From Aureimonas sp. ME7 (lineage in GTDB: Bacteria; Pseudomonadota; Alphaproteobacteria; Rhizobiales; Rhizobiaceae): DNA of 64,000 bases. How positions within the stretch are numbered: the stretch's first letter is position 1; every line of letters begins with the position of its first letter. Below, in pieces: positions 51,880 to 61,900 of the stretch. A model generated the notes under the pieces. It saw only the letters and a program-made list of their open reading frames with translations. It ran no database searches and was not told the origin of the DNA. A program made the translations under genes and the position numbers. The stretch spans positions 186,001 through 250,000 of the forward strand of contig NZ_CAJCKW010000004.1 in the NCBI RefSeq assembly GCF_903970965.1. Direction: 5' to 3'.

Positions 51880-52687
51880 GACGACCAAGGCCGACGAGCG
51901 CGAGGTCATCATTCGCGCCAGCGACGTGACGGTTCGCTTCGGGTCGAAGACGATCCTCGAAGGGCTGTCGCTCGACGTGCGACGCGGCGAGATCCTCGGG
52001 TTCGTCGGCGCGTCGGGCACCGGCAAGTCGGTGCTCCTACGCACCATCCTCGGCCTCAACCAGAAGCAGAGCGGCACGATCGAGGTCTTCGGCATCGACT
52101 ACGAGCGCGCCGACGAGGTCGAGCGCCTCTCGGTCGAGCAGCGCTGGGGCGTCCTGTTCCAGCAGGGTGCGCTGTTTTCGTCGCTGACGGTTCTGGAGAA
52201 CATCCAGGTTCCCATGCGGGAATATCTCGATATCTCGCCCAAGCTGATGGAAGAGCTCGCCCGCCTGAAAATCGACCTCGTCGGTCTCGCACCGGATGCG
52301 GCGGAGAAGTATCCGTCCGAGCTTTCGGGCGGCATGATCAAGCGTGCGGCGCTCGCCCGCGCTCTGGCGCTCGATCCCGATATCGTCTTCCTCGACGAGC
52401 CGACTTCGGGCCTCGATCCCATCGGCGCCGCCGACTTCGACGAGCTGATCATGACCCTGCGCGATACGCTGGGGCTGACCGTCTACATGGTGACGCACGA
52501 TCTCGACAGCCTGTTCCAGGCCTGCGACCGCATCGCCGTTCTCGGCAAGAAGAAGGTGCTGGTCGAGGGACCTCTCCAGACCATGCTGGATAACGACGAT
52601 CCGTGGGTGAAATCCTACTTCCACGGCAAACGGGCGCGGTATGTCGTGCCCAAAGAAGACAATCCGTACTACGACGGGAATGAGTGA
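51860..52687 (+). CDS. mlaF: MlaF lipid ABC transporter ATPase
   Basis: The ATPase of the MCE lipid transporter. In its 275 residues are Walker A GASGTGKSVLL, Q-loop LFQQGALFSSLTV, signature LSGGMIKRAALARAL, Walker B DIVFLDEPTSGLDP and the switch THDLDS. The C-terminal tail (YFHGKRARYVVPKEDN) is typical for the group. The start at 51860 overlaps mlaE, and the stop overlaps the mlaD start by one base, showing tight coupling. Confidence 0.96.
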   Translation: MPPSDTETTKADEREVIIRASDVTVRFGSKTILEGLSLDVRRGEILGFVGASGTGKSVLLRTILGLNQKQSGTIEVFGIDYERADEVERLSVEQRWGVLFQQGALFSSLTVLENIQVPMREYLDISPKLMEELARLKIDLVGLAPDAAEKYPSELSGGMIKRAALARALALDPDIVFLDEPTSGLDPIGAADFDELIMTLRDTLGLTVYMVTHDLDSLFQACDRIAVLGKKKVLVEGPLQTMLDNDDPWVKSYFHGKRARYVVPKEDNPYYDGNE

Positions 52688-54354
52688 TGGAAACCAGAGC
52701 GAACTACATCCTCGTCGGCGTCTTCACGCTGGTGGTGCTTCTGGCCAGCTTCGGCTTCGTCTACTGGTCGGCCAACGTCTCGGACCGCGATTCACGCGTG
52801 CCGCTGCTCGTCCGCATCGAAGGCTCGGTGTCCGGTCTCAGCCAGGGTAGTCAGGTTCTCTTCAACGGTCTGGCCGTCGGTTCCGTCACCAACCTGCGCA
52901 TCGACCCGAACAACCCGCGCGTCGTGATCGCGACGACGCAGGTCGATCGCGCCACGCCCGTGACGACCTCCACCACCGCGACGATCGGCTTCCAGGGTCT
53001 GACCGGCATCGGCTTCATCGGGTTGACCGGCGGCAACGTCAACGATCGCAACGTGATCCAATCGGCCCTTGAACAAGGCGCGACGCCCGTCATCACCGCT
53101 GATCCTTCGGATGTGACCGACATTCTGGCGACGGCTCGCGACATCGCCGACCGCGCCAACAACATCCTTGGCGAGTTCGAGGAACTGGTGCAGGCGGTCG
53201 GGCCGTCCGTACGGACCACGGCGGACAACGTCGCCCAGACGTCCACCAACGTGCGCACCTTCACCGACAGCCTCGCGGCCAACGCCGATCAGATCGACGA
53301 CTTCCTCGCCAGCTTGGCCGACCTTTCTCGCAGCGCCAACAACGTGGCGGAGCGACTGCCGAGCCTGATGGATCAGGCGAGCACCTTCATCGCCGCGCTC
53401 AATGTCGGCGCCGTCAACCAGTCGATCGAGAACGTCGCAACGATCACGCAGGCGCTGCGCGACCAGACGGATAATTTCTCGGCCGCGATCGAATCCGTTT
53501 CCACCACCGCGCGCGCCTTCGGCTCGGTCGGCGATGCGGTCAACCAGAGCCTGCCGAGCGTCCAGGCCTTCCTCTCCCGCCTCGGCCCAATTTCGGAAAC
53601 CGCGACCAGCGTCGCCTCGCGTCTCGATACGACGCTGGCGGACGTCAAGAATATCACGGCAGCGGTGAACCCGGATCAGGTCCGCTCCACGGTGGAAAGC
53701 GTGTCCGGCTTCACCAGCGCGCTCAACGCGCAGTCGGGCCGCGTAGGCTCGGTCGTCGCCGGCGCCGATACGGTCCTCCAGACCTTGAACGGTGCCTTGG
53801 ACGGGCTCAACGGCACCCGCGCGCGGATCGACACGCTGCTGGCCGCCGTCAGCGCCAGCACGGTCAACCGCGCCATCAACGACGTGTCTTCGGCGACCAA
53901 CAACATCGCGGCGGCGGCGCAGTCCGTTCGCGGGGTCGCCGACAATATCGGCAACCGTCGCGAGGACATCGATCGGATCATCACCAATGTCGAGGACACG
54001 AGCGGCAATCTGCGCGTCGCCTCCGCGCAGGTGCAGAACCTGATCAATTCGGTCAACGGCCTCGTCAACAGCCCGGACGGCCAAGGCCTCACGGCCGAAG
54101 CGCGCGCCACGCTGCAAAGCATCCGCCAGACGGCGGAGACGATCCAGCGCTCCGTCGGCCCGATCGCCGCCAACCTGCAGAACTTCACCGGCCAGGGCCT
54201 GCAGGACGCACGCAACCTCATTCGCGAAACGACGCAAGCCGTGACGCGGATCGAGCGCGCGATCATCGAGCTCTCGAACAACCCGAGCCGGGTGCTGTTC
54301 GGCGGCGAGGGTAACGGCGAGGTCCGCCAGTTCGATGGGCGCGTCCGGCGCTGA
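52687..54354 (+). CDS. mlaD: MlaD/MCE domain protein with long helical C-terminal region
   Basis: A 555-residue inner-membrane anchored protein: one TM segment at 6-28 (YILVGVFTLVVLLASFGFVYW), a single MCE domain at about 38-120 (VSGLSQGSQVLFNGLAVGSVTNLRID), then about 420 residues of Asn/Ser/Ala-rich amphipathic helix. E. coli MlaD has only about 180 residues, so this is the long form that can build a helical periplasmic needle. Short motifs of the type V-N-x-[ST]-[IV] recur near residues 241, 330 and 391. A GTG three bases upstream could also start the gene. Partners are mlaE and mlaF. Confidence 0.93.
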   Translation: METRANYILVGVFTLVVLLASFGFVYWSANVSDRDSRVPLLVRIEGSVSGLSQGSQVLFNGLAVGSVTNLRIDPNNPRVVIATTQVDRATPVTTSTTATIGFQGLTGIGFIGLTGGNVNDRNVIQSALEQGATPVITADPSDVTDILATARDIADRANNILGEFEELVQAVGPSVRTTADNVAQTSTNVRTFTDSLAANADQIDDFLASLADLSRSANNVAERLPSLMDQASTFIAALNVGAVNQSIENVATITQALRDQTDNFSAAIESVSTTARAFGSVGDAVNQSLPSVQAFLSRLGPISETATSVASRLDTTLADVKNITAAVNPDQVRSTVESVSGFTSALNAQSGRVGSVVAGADTVLQTLNGALDGLNGTRARIDTLLAAVSASTVNRAINDVSSATNNIAAAAQSVRGVADNIGNRREDIDRIITNVEDTSGNLRVASAQVQNLINSVNGLVNSPDGQGLTAEARATLQSIRQTAETIQRSVGPIAANLQNFTGQGLQDARNLIRETTQAVTRIERAIIELSNNPSRVLFGGEGNGEVRQFDGRVRR

Positions 54355-54491
54355 GCGCCGCGCGGCGACCGCCGGTGGTCCATCGGCAACACCTATCGGC
54401 CAACCATCCGCGAAGGACGGTCGGCCTCTTTGAAACCCACGGGAACCGCGCCAGCTTCGGTGTCTCGAAAGTACACGCGTCGAGGATGAAC

Positions 54492-55088
54492 ATGGCACGA
54501 GTTCGGGCGGCAAGATGGACGGGCTTCGCCCTGGTGGCGCTTTCGCTCAGCGCGTGCGCGTCGTTGAAGACGCCGCCGGCGACCTTCGAGCTTTCACCTC
54601 CGCCCGCTGCGGAACGGGTGGGCTCCTCCACACGCTCGCAGATCCTTCTGCCCGAGCCCACGGCAACGCGCGCGCTCGACAGCGACCGCATCGTTATCAA
54701 GCCGACGCCGCAGACCATTGAAAACCTTGCCGATAGCCAGTGGAGCGATCGTCTTCCACGCCTCGTCCAGCTCCGCTTGCTGCAGGCCTTCCAGAACACC
54801 GGGCGGATCGGTGCTGCGGGCGTGCCGGGGCAGGGACTGGCGATCGACTACCAGGTCGTCACCGAGCTTCGCCGCTTCGAGATCGCCTTCGAGCCGCAGC
54901 CGACCGCCGTGGTCGAGATTTCGGTGAAAGCCCTCAACGATCGCACCGGCGTCGTGCGCGGATCGCGCGTCTTCACCGCCAAGGTGCCTGTCGCGGACGG
55001 CCAGCCCTCCGGCTACGTCACCGCACTGGACGGTGCCTTCGCTCAAGTTGCGGACCAGATCGTCACCTGGATGATCCGGCTGATCTGA
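54492..55088 (+). CDS. ABC-type transport auxiliary lipoprotein (PqiC/YmbA family)
   Basis: A 198-residue lipoprotein: signal peptide WTGFALVALSLSAC with lipobox LSAC, then the YmbA/PqiC-type domain with IVIKPTPQTIENLADSQWSDRLPRLVQLRLLQAFQ. In PqiABC and related MCE systems such lipoproteins sit at the outer membrane end of the lipid channel. The ATG at 54492 follows GAGG by six bases; an ATG two codons earlier is also possible. Last gene of the operon, followed by a terminator. No MlaC- or MlaA-type gene is present here. Confidence 0.9.
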   Translation: MARVRAARWTGFALVALSLSACASLKTPPATFELSPPPAAERVGSSTRSQILLPEPTATRALDSDRIVIKPTPQTIENLADSQWSDRLPRLVQLRLLQAFQNTGRIGAAGVPGQGLAIDYQVVTELRRFEIAFEPQPTAVVEISVKALNDRTGVVRGSRVFTAKVPVADGQPSGYVTALDGAFAQVADQIVTWMIRLI

Positions 55089-55111
55089 GCGTCCCTACCC
55101 GACGTTTTTCG

Positions 55112-55136
55112 AAAGGCCCGCTTCGGCGGGCTTTTT
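55112..55136 (+). terminator. Intrinsic terminator of the mla operon
   Basis: GCCCGC pairs with GCGGGC around a TTCG tetraloop, flanked by A and T runs with five T following. It lies 24 bases after the lipoprotein gene stop. Confidence 0.9.
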
Positions 55137-55930
55137 GCTGTGCGTAGTAGGCTGGACGTCTGTCCGCCTCCCAAGGTGACACGGCTTGTTCCGAAAAAAT
55201 CGGGTGACGCGGGTGTCATGGACTGGCCTGTTTCGATGAACCCTTCCGCCGAGACGGGTTTCCGACGCGTTCGCTTGGATTGCTGACCCAAACACCCGTT
55301 TTCTAGATCACTTTCCGACCGGATTGGACGGTCGTTGTCGTCCAGAGGACGCCCGCGCCCGCGGCAGGGCGCTTTCGCTCCGCGGCAGCGCTACTCGCCG
55401 GTTACGATGCGGGGGCAGCGCTTCCTCCTCGCGCCTTGTCGCGACCCCAAATCACTTGCCTGCCGACGATACAAACTGGTCGGAAAGTGCTCCAGCTTAT
55501 CAACAGGGCTAGCCTCAGCGAGGTTTCGTTGTTCGTCGAAACGCAGCACAAGCCCTATCGATCGACGCCACGTTCCACATATCACTCTCGATGGCCAGCC
55601 TTTGCGCGAAGCGACAGCGCGAAAAGTTCAAGCGCCACACGAAGATACCGTCCGGTCGGAATGTTGTTCTGTCGCGCGTATGAGGCGACGCATATGTGGC
55701 GCGCAGGCTCGTCTGTCAGCTTGCAGGACCGAGTTCGCGTTGTCGAACAGTCTTCAATCCGATCGGGCAAGTAGCTTGGGAGGCAAACGAGCGTATTGCA
55801 TCTCCCGCAATCGACCCCTCATTGCTTGCCGAACGGATGAGCATTCGGATGCCGATAATTTCCTGTGACAAGGCGTGCCGATCCGCAAGCTAGCAAGGCG
55901 CTGCGGCGCCTTCGCCGGCAAGACCCCAAA
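55137..55930. other. Gene-poor stretch of lower GC content
   Basis: Almost 800 bases between two terminators with no convincing gene. By hand count, the lines from 55501 to 55860 average about 56% G+C, against about 65% in the genes on either side, and short frames on both strands lack family similarity and normal codon use. One exception is a short minus-strand frame at 55582-55770, described separately. No tRNA-like end, tmRNA, 6S RNA, SRP RNA or RNase P signature was found. A decayed acquired segment or an unrecognised RNA are both possible. Confidence 0.6.
55582..55770 (-). pseudogene. Short frame resembling a ribbon-helix-helix domain, possible remnant
   Basis: The frame is open over 78 codons; the first possible start is TTG at 55770, giving 62 residues. 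The stretch CKLTDEPARHICVASYARQ followed by NNIPTGRYLRVALELF has the spacing of a CopG/MobC-like ribbon-helix-helix: a beta strand, helix A, a polar turn, then helix B ending in a hydrophobic Leu/Phe pair. No ribosome-binding site precedes the TTG. Low GC and isolation suggest a leftover of a mobile or plasmid gene. The resemblance was judged by eye only. Confidence 0.3.
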
Positions 55931-55963
55931 GAAAAGGGCGGGATCGAGGATCCCGCCCTTTTC
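55931..55963 (-). terminator. Intrinsic terminator of the growth-pole-ring gene
   Basis: GAAAAGGGCGGGATC pairs perfectly over 15 bases with GATCCCGCCCTTTTC around a three-base loop. It lies 23 bases after the stop codon of the minus-strand gene and can also act on the other strand. Confidence 0.9.
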
Positions 55964-55985
55964 TTATTTTCACACGTCGACGTCC

Positions 55986-58900
55986 TCAGTCGAAGCGCCC
56001 GGATGCGTGCGCCAGCATCGTGTAGACCTTGCCCGTGTCCGAGGTAAGGTAGGACTTGGTCCGGGTGTTGTCCGGGTCGCGGCGGGACGCATCCTGCAGA
56101 AGCGACTCGAAGTCGGCGATGTAGCGGTCCACCGCATGGCGGAAATCCGCGTCACGCTGGTACTTGCGACGGATCTCGTCGAACGTCTGCTGTCCCTTCA
56201 TCGTGTAGAGACGACGGGTGAAGACGTTGTGCTCGCCGTTTCGATAGCGGTCCCAAAGCTCGACCGACACGTTGTGATCGATGGCGCGCGCGATATCCAC
56301 TGACAACGAGTTCAGCGACTCAACGACGTGTGCCTGCGAACGGTCGATGCGGGGGGCGGGGGCTGCAGGCTGAGCCGCGGCGACCGGAGCCTCCTCGTCG
56401 CCGTCCTCATCCTCGGAAGCGCGACGCAGGAGATCCGACACCCAGCCGGCCTGCGCCTCGTCCGCCTTGGCGCTGGGAGCGCGGGAGGAGGCGGGCTGGG
56501 CGGCTGGCGTTGCAGGGCGAAGCGGCGAGAAGTCGCCGGAGCGCGCCTGGGACGGTGCGCTTTCCGCCGTGCGCCCGACCTGGACCCGAGGCGTTTCACC
56601 GCCCGAACGCGTGTCCAGCGCAAGATTCCCGCTGACCGCCGAGCCGGTTGCCTGGCGGCGCTCAGCTTCCTGCTGCGCGTCGCGACGCTCTGCCACTGCG
56701 GGCTGCGAAGCCGGGGTCGCCACGGAGCGTGCCGACCGTGCCGCTTCCGAAGCTGGGCCTCGCACATCCAGCGAACGGCCGGACTGGGTGACGATGTCCC
56801 CGAGCTCGCGCAGGGCGCGGATCTGGTCCGTCACCGCGCGGCGCATGGCACGCGTGCTTTCGCGCGTCTCCTCCGGCAGCTCGAACACGCCGCGACGAAT
56901 CTCCGTACGGGCATTCTCGAGTTCGCGGCGGATGTCGCTGGCTGCGCGGCGCATCTCGTTCGTCGCGCCGCCGAAACGCTCGGTCGCCTCTTCGAGGACG
57001 CTGCGGACCGCTTCGCGGATTTGCTCGGCACTGGCCTGGCTCCGACGCTCGGTTTCCTCCAGCTGCTGCTCGGCCTCGCTGAGCGAGCCGCCGACCTCGC
57101 CTGTGATCGTGCTCGCGACCGCCTTGGCCCGGGCCTCCGCCTCGCCGAACAGCTTCTCGACGACGCCTTCGAACGAGCCGAGCATCGCCGCGATGTCCTG
57201 CGAGCGCTGAGACAGGGTCTGCGCCAGGGTGTTGAGCCCCTCGTGACGCTCGTCGAGCGTCGCCTGGAGGTTGGTCTGCGTGCCGTCGAGAAGGGCGGCC
57301 GCTTCCGAAAGAAGACGCCCGTGATCGGCGAACTTGTCGGTCAGCGCGCCGATCTGCGCGAAGGCCGAGGTCGTCACCACGTCCATGCGCGACATGGACT
57401 GGTCGAGGCGGTCGGACGACGAGGCGATCTCGTCGCCGACGCGCTCCGCTTCGGTGCGGAAGCGGCCGCCGGTGTCGAGAAGCGTGGATTCGGCGCGGGC
57501 GAAGTTGCCGCCGGCCTCGTCCAGCATTTCGCGCAGGGTCGTGTTGCTGGTGCCCAGACGCTCGACCAGCGTCTCGATCTGCGCGCCGAGGCTGCCTTGA
57601 GCCTCGACCACGCGGGTGACCGCCGCGCTGGCGCGCTCGTCCAGCGAGGACAGGAGCTCGTTGGAGGAGCGGCCGAGCCGGTCGACGGTTTCTTCCGTAC
57701 GGCGCACGAATTCGGAAACGATCGAGGAGTTTTCCGAGCGCAACCGGTCCGCGACCTGCTGCGAGGTACCTTCCAGCGCCTGCACGGCGAGGGTGCCGCT
57801 TTCCGACAGGCGTTCGATGATCGGCTGGGTTTGCGTTTCGATCAGGTGGGCGATCTCGGCGTTGCGGTCGGCCAGCATCTGCGACAGGGCGCGAGTACGC
57901 TCGGTCACGGCGGAGCCGATGCGGTCGGCGCTCGAGGTCAGGTCGCGCTCGGACACCGAGACGCGCTCGGCGATCTCGTTGCCGAACGCGGCGGTCGCGT
58001 CCGACATCTGCTCGCGGACCTTTTCGGCCTCGACGCGGATGGCCGTGGCGACGCCCGACAGGCTGAGGGCGATCTCCGACCCCTCCTGAACCAAGGCGGC
58101 GCGCGCCGTTTCGGCATCGCGCAGGATATGGCCCGACACGTCGGCCGTCTCGTCGCGGATGCTGCCGGCGACGGAAACGATCTCGCCGCGAATGCGCTCG
58201 GCCGTTCCTTCGATCTCGCTCCGCAGATCTGCTGCTGCGCGCGCCAGATCCTCGTTGAGCCCCGTCGAGGCGGACCCGAGAAGGCCGGACAGGCGATCGG
58301 ACAGACCGGCGAGCTCGCCGACGAACCGGTCGGCATGTTCGCCGAGAGTGGAGGTGCTGCGATCGGTTTCGCCGTGGATCAGAGCGGCCGTATCGCGAAC
58401 ACGCAGTGCGAAGCTTTCCGCGTCGCCGAGGAGGCGCAGGCGCGCGGCCTCTGCCTGCTCCGACATGGATGCGGCAACGGCGTCGAGTTCCTCGGTGAGG
58501 CGCGTCGCGTCGGTCGCCAGACGCTGGCGGCTGTCGCCGGACGTCGCTTCGAGCCGGTCCGTCGCGCTCGACAGGTCGGCGACGAGCTGGCCGGCCGCCG
58601 ATCCGATCTGCTCGCGCACCCGGTCGGTCTCTCCGCGCATGGCTTCCACGACATGCCCGACCTCGCTCGCGATCCGCCCTGCATCCTCCAGAAGCGTCCG
58701 GCGGGAAACCTCGCCGGTTTCGCGAAGGCGGGTGCTGGCGTCGGTGAACTCGGCGGCGATCGCGGCCGTCTGGTCGGCGACCTCGCGGCGGAGGCCGTCG
58801 GACTGCTCGCGGATCTGGATGGCAGCGGACGCCACTTCCTCGCGGATCTGCGATGCATCCACCGCGAACTGTTCGCGGCTCTTGTCGCCGACGATGCGCA

Positions 58901-61900
58901 GGCGCTCGGCGGCGTGCTCCAGATCGCCCGACAAGGCGCCGGTCTGATCCACCACGATCTGGCGGGCAGCTTCGGCGTCGTTGCGCAGCTGCTTGGCCAT
59001 GGCTTCCAGACCACCGGCGAACTCGCCGGCCACTTCGGCCAGACGCTCGCGCGCGGCCTCGGCCTCGGTGCGCATCGCCAGCGACGCGCCGCCGATCTGG
59101 GTCGCGAAGGCATCGCCTTCGAGAGCGAAGGCCTCGCGCAGCTCTTCCGTCTCGCCTCGCATGCGGGAGGCGACTTCCGCCACGCGGCGGCCGAGCGTTT
59201 CGGCTTCTTCCGTGAAGCGTGCCTGTGCCTCGGCGCCGATCGCGCGGATCGATTCCGCCGACGAGACGATGCCTTCCGCGATCCGGGCGCTTTCGCCCGT
59301 CAGTTCGTTGCGGGCTGCCTCCGACGTTTCCTGGACCGACTGAGTGACCGCGCGGATCCGTTCCTCGAAGCGCTCGGCTTCGGCGACGAAATCGGCCTGC
59401 GCGTTCTGCGAGGCGCTGCGGAAGGTCGAGCCGAGTTCACCGATGACGATGGCGATCTTCTGCGTCTCGGTTTCGAGGCCGGCACGGGCACGGTCCGCCT
59501 GCTCGCCCATGGTGGCGGAGGCGCTGACGATGGTCTCGCGCAGCGTATCGGCGATCAGCGAAGTGCGTCCCGACAGCGTGCGCTCGACATTGCCGAGACC
59601 GCGCTCCAGGCTGGCGGCGATCGCCTCCGTGCGCTGATCGACGGCAGCCGCAAGGCTTTCCGTGCCGGCGGCCAGCGCTGCCGCGATCTCGTCGCGCTTG
59701 GTTTCCAGCGCAGCGGTGACGTTGCCCGCGCTCTGCTCCAGCACGCGGCGAACATCGTCCGCGCGGTCGCCGAGCGTGGCGGCCAGCGAGCCGGCGACAT
59801 CTTCGATCGCGAGCGTCAGGTTGTCCCGGCGCTCGTCCATCGCGGTGGCTAGCTGGCCGTCGGACTCCACGAGCGCTTCGCGCAGTGCCTGGATCCGCGA
59901 GTCGAGCGTCGAGACGATGGTCGCGTTGCCGCCTTCCAGCGTCGTGGCAAGCTTGGTCGCGCGCTCGTCGAGGTCGGAGATGAGCGAGGTTTCCGAGGCG
60001 TCCACCAGCTGGCGCATGGACAGGATGCGCTCGTCCAGACCGTCCAGGATGGCGCCGCGCGCCTTCTCCACCGCGTCGCGCAGCGTTGCGCCGCGCCCGT
60101 CGAGACCTTGGATCAGCAGGGACAGCGCATTCTCGACGGCGGACAGGATCGTGCCGGCATTGTGGTCGATGTCGCGGGCGAACTGGCCGGTGCGCTCGTC
60201 GAGCGTGGTGACGAGGCCGGCCTGCGACGTTCCGATGGTCGTCGAAAGGTCCTGGATGCGGGACGCCAGCTCGGAAACCACGCGCTCGACGGACTGTTCG
60301 AAGCCGGCTTCGATCCCGGCCGTGCGCATTTCGAGACGCGCCAGGAACTCCTGCCGCTTGTCGTCGCCGGTCATCAGCGCCGTCTCGAGCCGACCGATCA
60401 CATCGTCGCCGACGCGTGCGGTGTAGAGATCGAGCGAACTGGACAGGCGCTCGCCGCTGTCGCGCATGAAGGCTTCGCTGGCGGCCAGGCGGTCGGAAAG
60501 ACCGGCCGACAACGACTGGTTGCGTTCGTCGAAGTTCGAGAGAAGCCGCTCCGTGCGCTGATCCAGCATCCGGTCAAGCGACTCGGTGCGGGTCTCGATC
60601 TCGCGGGCCATGGTCTCGGCGCGACCGTCGAGGGCGACGTTGATCGCGGAGGTGCGCTCGGCGAGCAGCGCGTTCATGCGCTCGAGACGATCCTCGAAGC
60701 GATCGGTCACGTCGCGGTCGACGCTGGAAAGCGCAGCCTCGAGGCGGGTCGCCCGCTCGTCCACCCCATTGGTCAGACGGCCTTCGGCGCCTTCGATCAG
60801 CGTCTCGAAACGCGTCACGTTCTGCTCGATCGTCTGGGTCAGCGCCGCGCCGCGCTCCTCGAACTGCGCCAGCAGCGTCTGCTGGGCGAAGGCGAGGGAC
60901 GTGTCGATATCGGCCGCACGGTCGCCCAGCGTCGCGCCGAGCGCGCCGATATGGGTATCGAAGCTCGAACGCAGGTGGTCCGAATGCGCCGCGAAGCTCG
61001 CGTCGATCTCGGAGCGCGCGGTGGACGCGACGCCGGAAAGATCTTCGCTCCCTTGCGTGATCGCGTCGCGAACCTCGCCGGTGCGAGCGGCAAGCGCGCG
61101 AACGAATTCGCTCGACGCATCCTGCAAAGTGGCCGTCATCTCGGTTGCCGAGCGATCGATCGCCAGCGCCTGACCCTCGATCGTCTGGACGAGCTGGGCG
61201 CCCTTGCCGGTCAGCGCCGTTTCCAGGGCGGCTAGGCGCTCGTCGAAGCGGCTGATGATGTCGTCGTTGCGGTTGCGCAGGAGCTCGCTCGCGCGGGTGA
61301 CTCGGGTCTCGAACGCTTCGTCGACCTGCTGCAGGAAGCGCTGCGTCTCGTTCGACAGGAACGACAGGCGCTCGTCGAGACCCGCGGTCAGCGAGGCGGC
61401 GAGCGTCGAGTTGTCGGTCTGGATCCGTGCTGCGCGCTCGTCCAGCGTCTCGGCAAGCTGACGGTCGAAGGACTGCGAGCCTTCGATCAACGTGTCGGTG
61501 CGCTCGCCCAGGATGCGAAGAACCGCGTCGTTGGAGGAACGGAGACGCTCGCCGGCCTCGTCGCCGATGGTGGCGACGCGCTGGACCAACTCGTCGGAAC
61601 GCGCCTTGAGGATATCCGCTTGGGCGGAAAGCGAGCGTGCCAGCTCTTCGCTCGTCGCTTCGAGGCGACGCGTCGTCTCGTCGGCGGTCTCGCCGATACG
61701 GCGGATCACGCTCTCGCTGCTGCCGCTGAGCGCCTCGTCCACGGCGCGGCTGCGCTCGTCGAACAAGGTGCCGAGTTCCTGGCTGCGACTTTCATAGGCG
61801 CGCGAAAGCGCTTCGCCGCGCTCGTCCAGAAGGGTGTGGAAGCGCTGCGTCGCGTCTTCGACCTGCGCCAGAATGCGCGAGGAGGCGCTGTCGACGTCGC

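Noticed and set aside
55335-55868. A 177-codon plus-strand frame in the low-GC segment
   Set aside because: The translation is rich in Arg, Ser and Cys without any fold signal, lacks a ribosome-binding site, and overlaps other equally poor frames.
55137-55930. tmRNA, 6S RNA, SRP RNA or RNase P RNA in the gene-poor stretch
   Set aside because: None of the conserved words or paired ends of these RNAs could be found by eye.
56328-59852. A 1174-codon open frame antisense to the GPR gene
   Set aside because: It mirrors the codon bias of the real gene (few stops arise opposite GC-rich, repetitive coding sequence). Its translation is compositionally biased and has no domain, while the minus-strand protein has clear structure.
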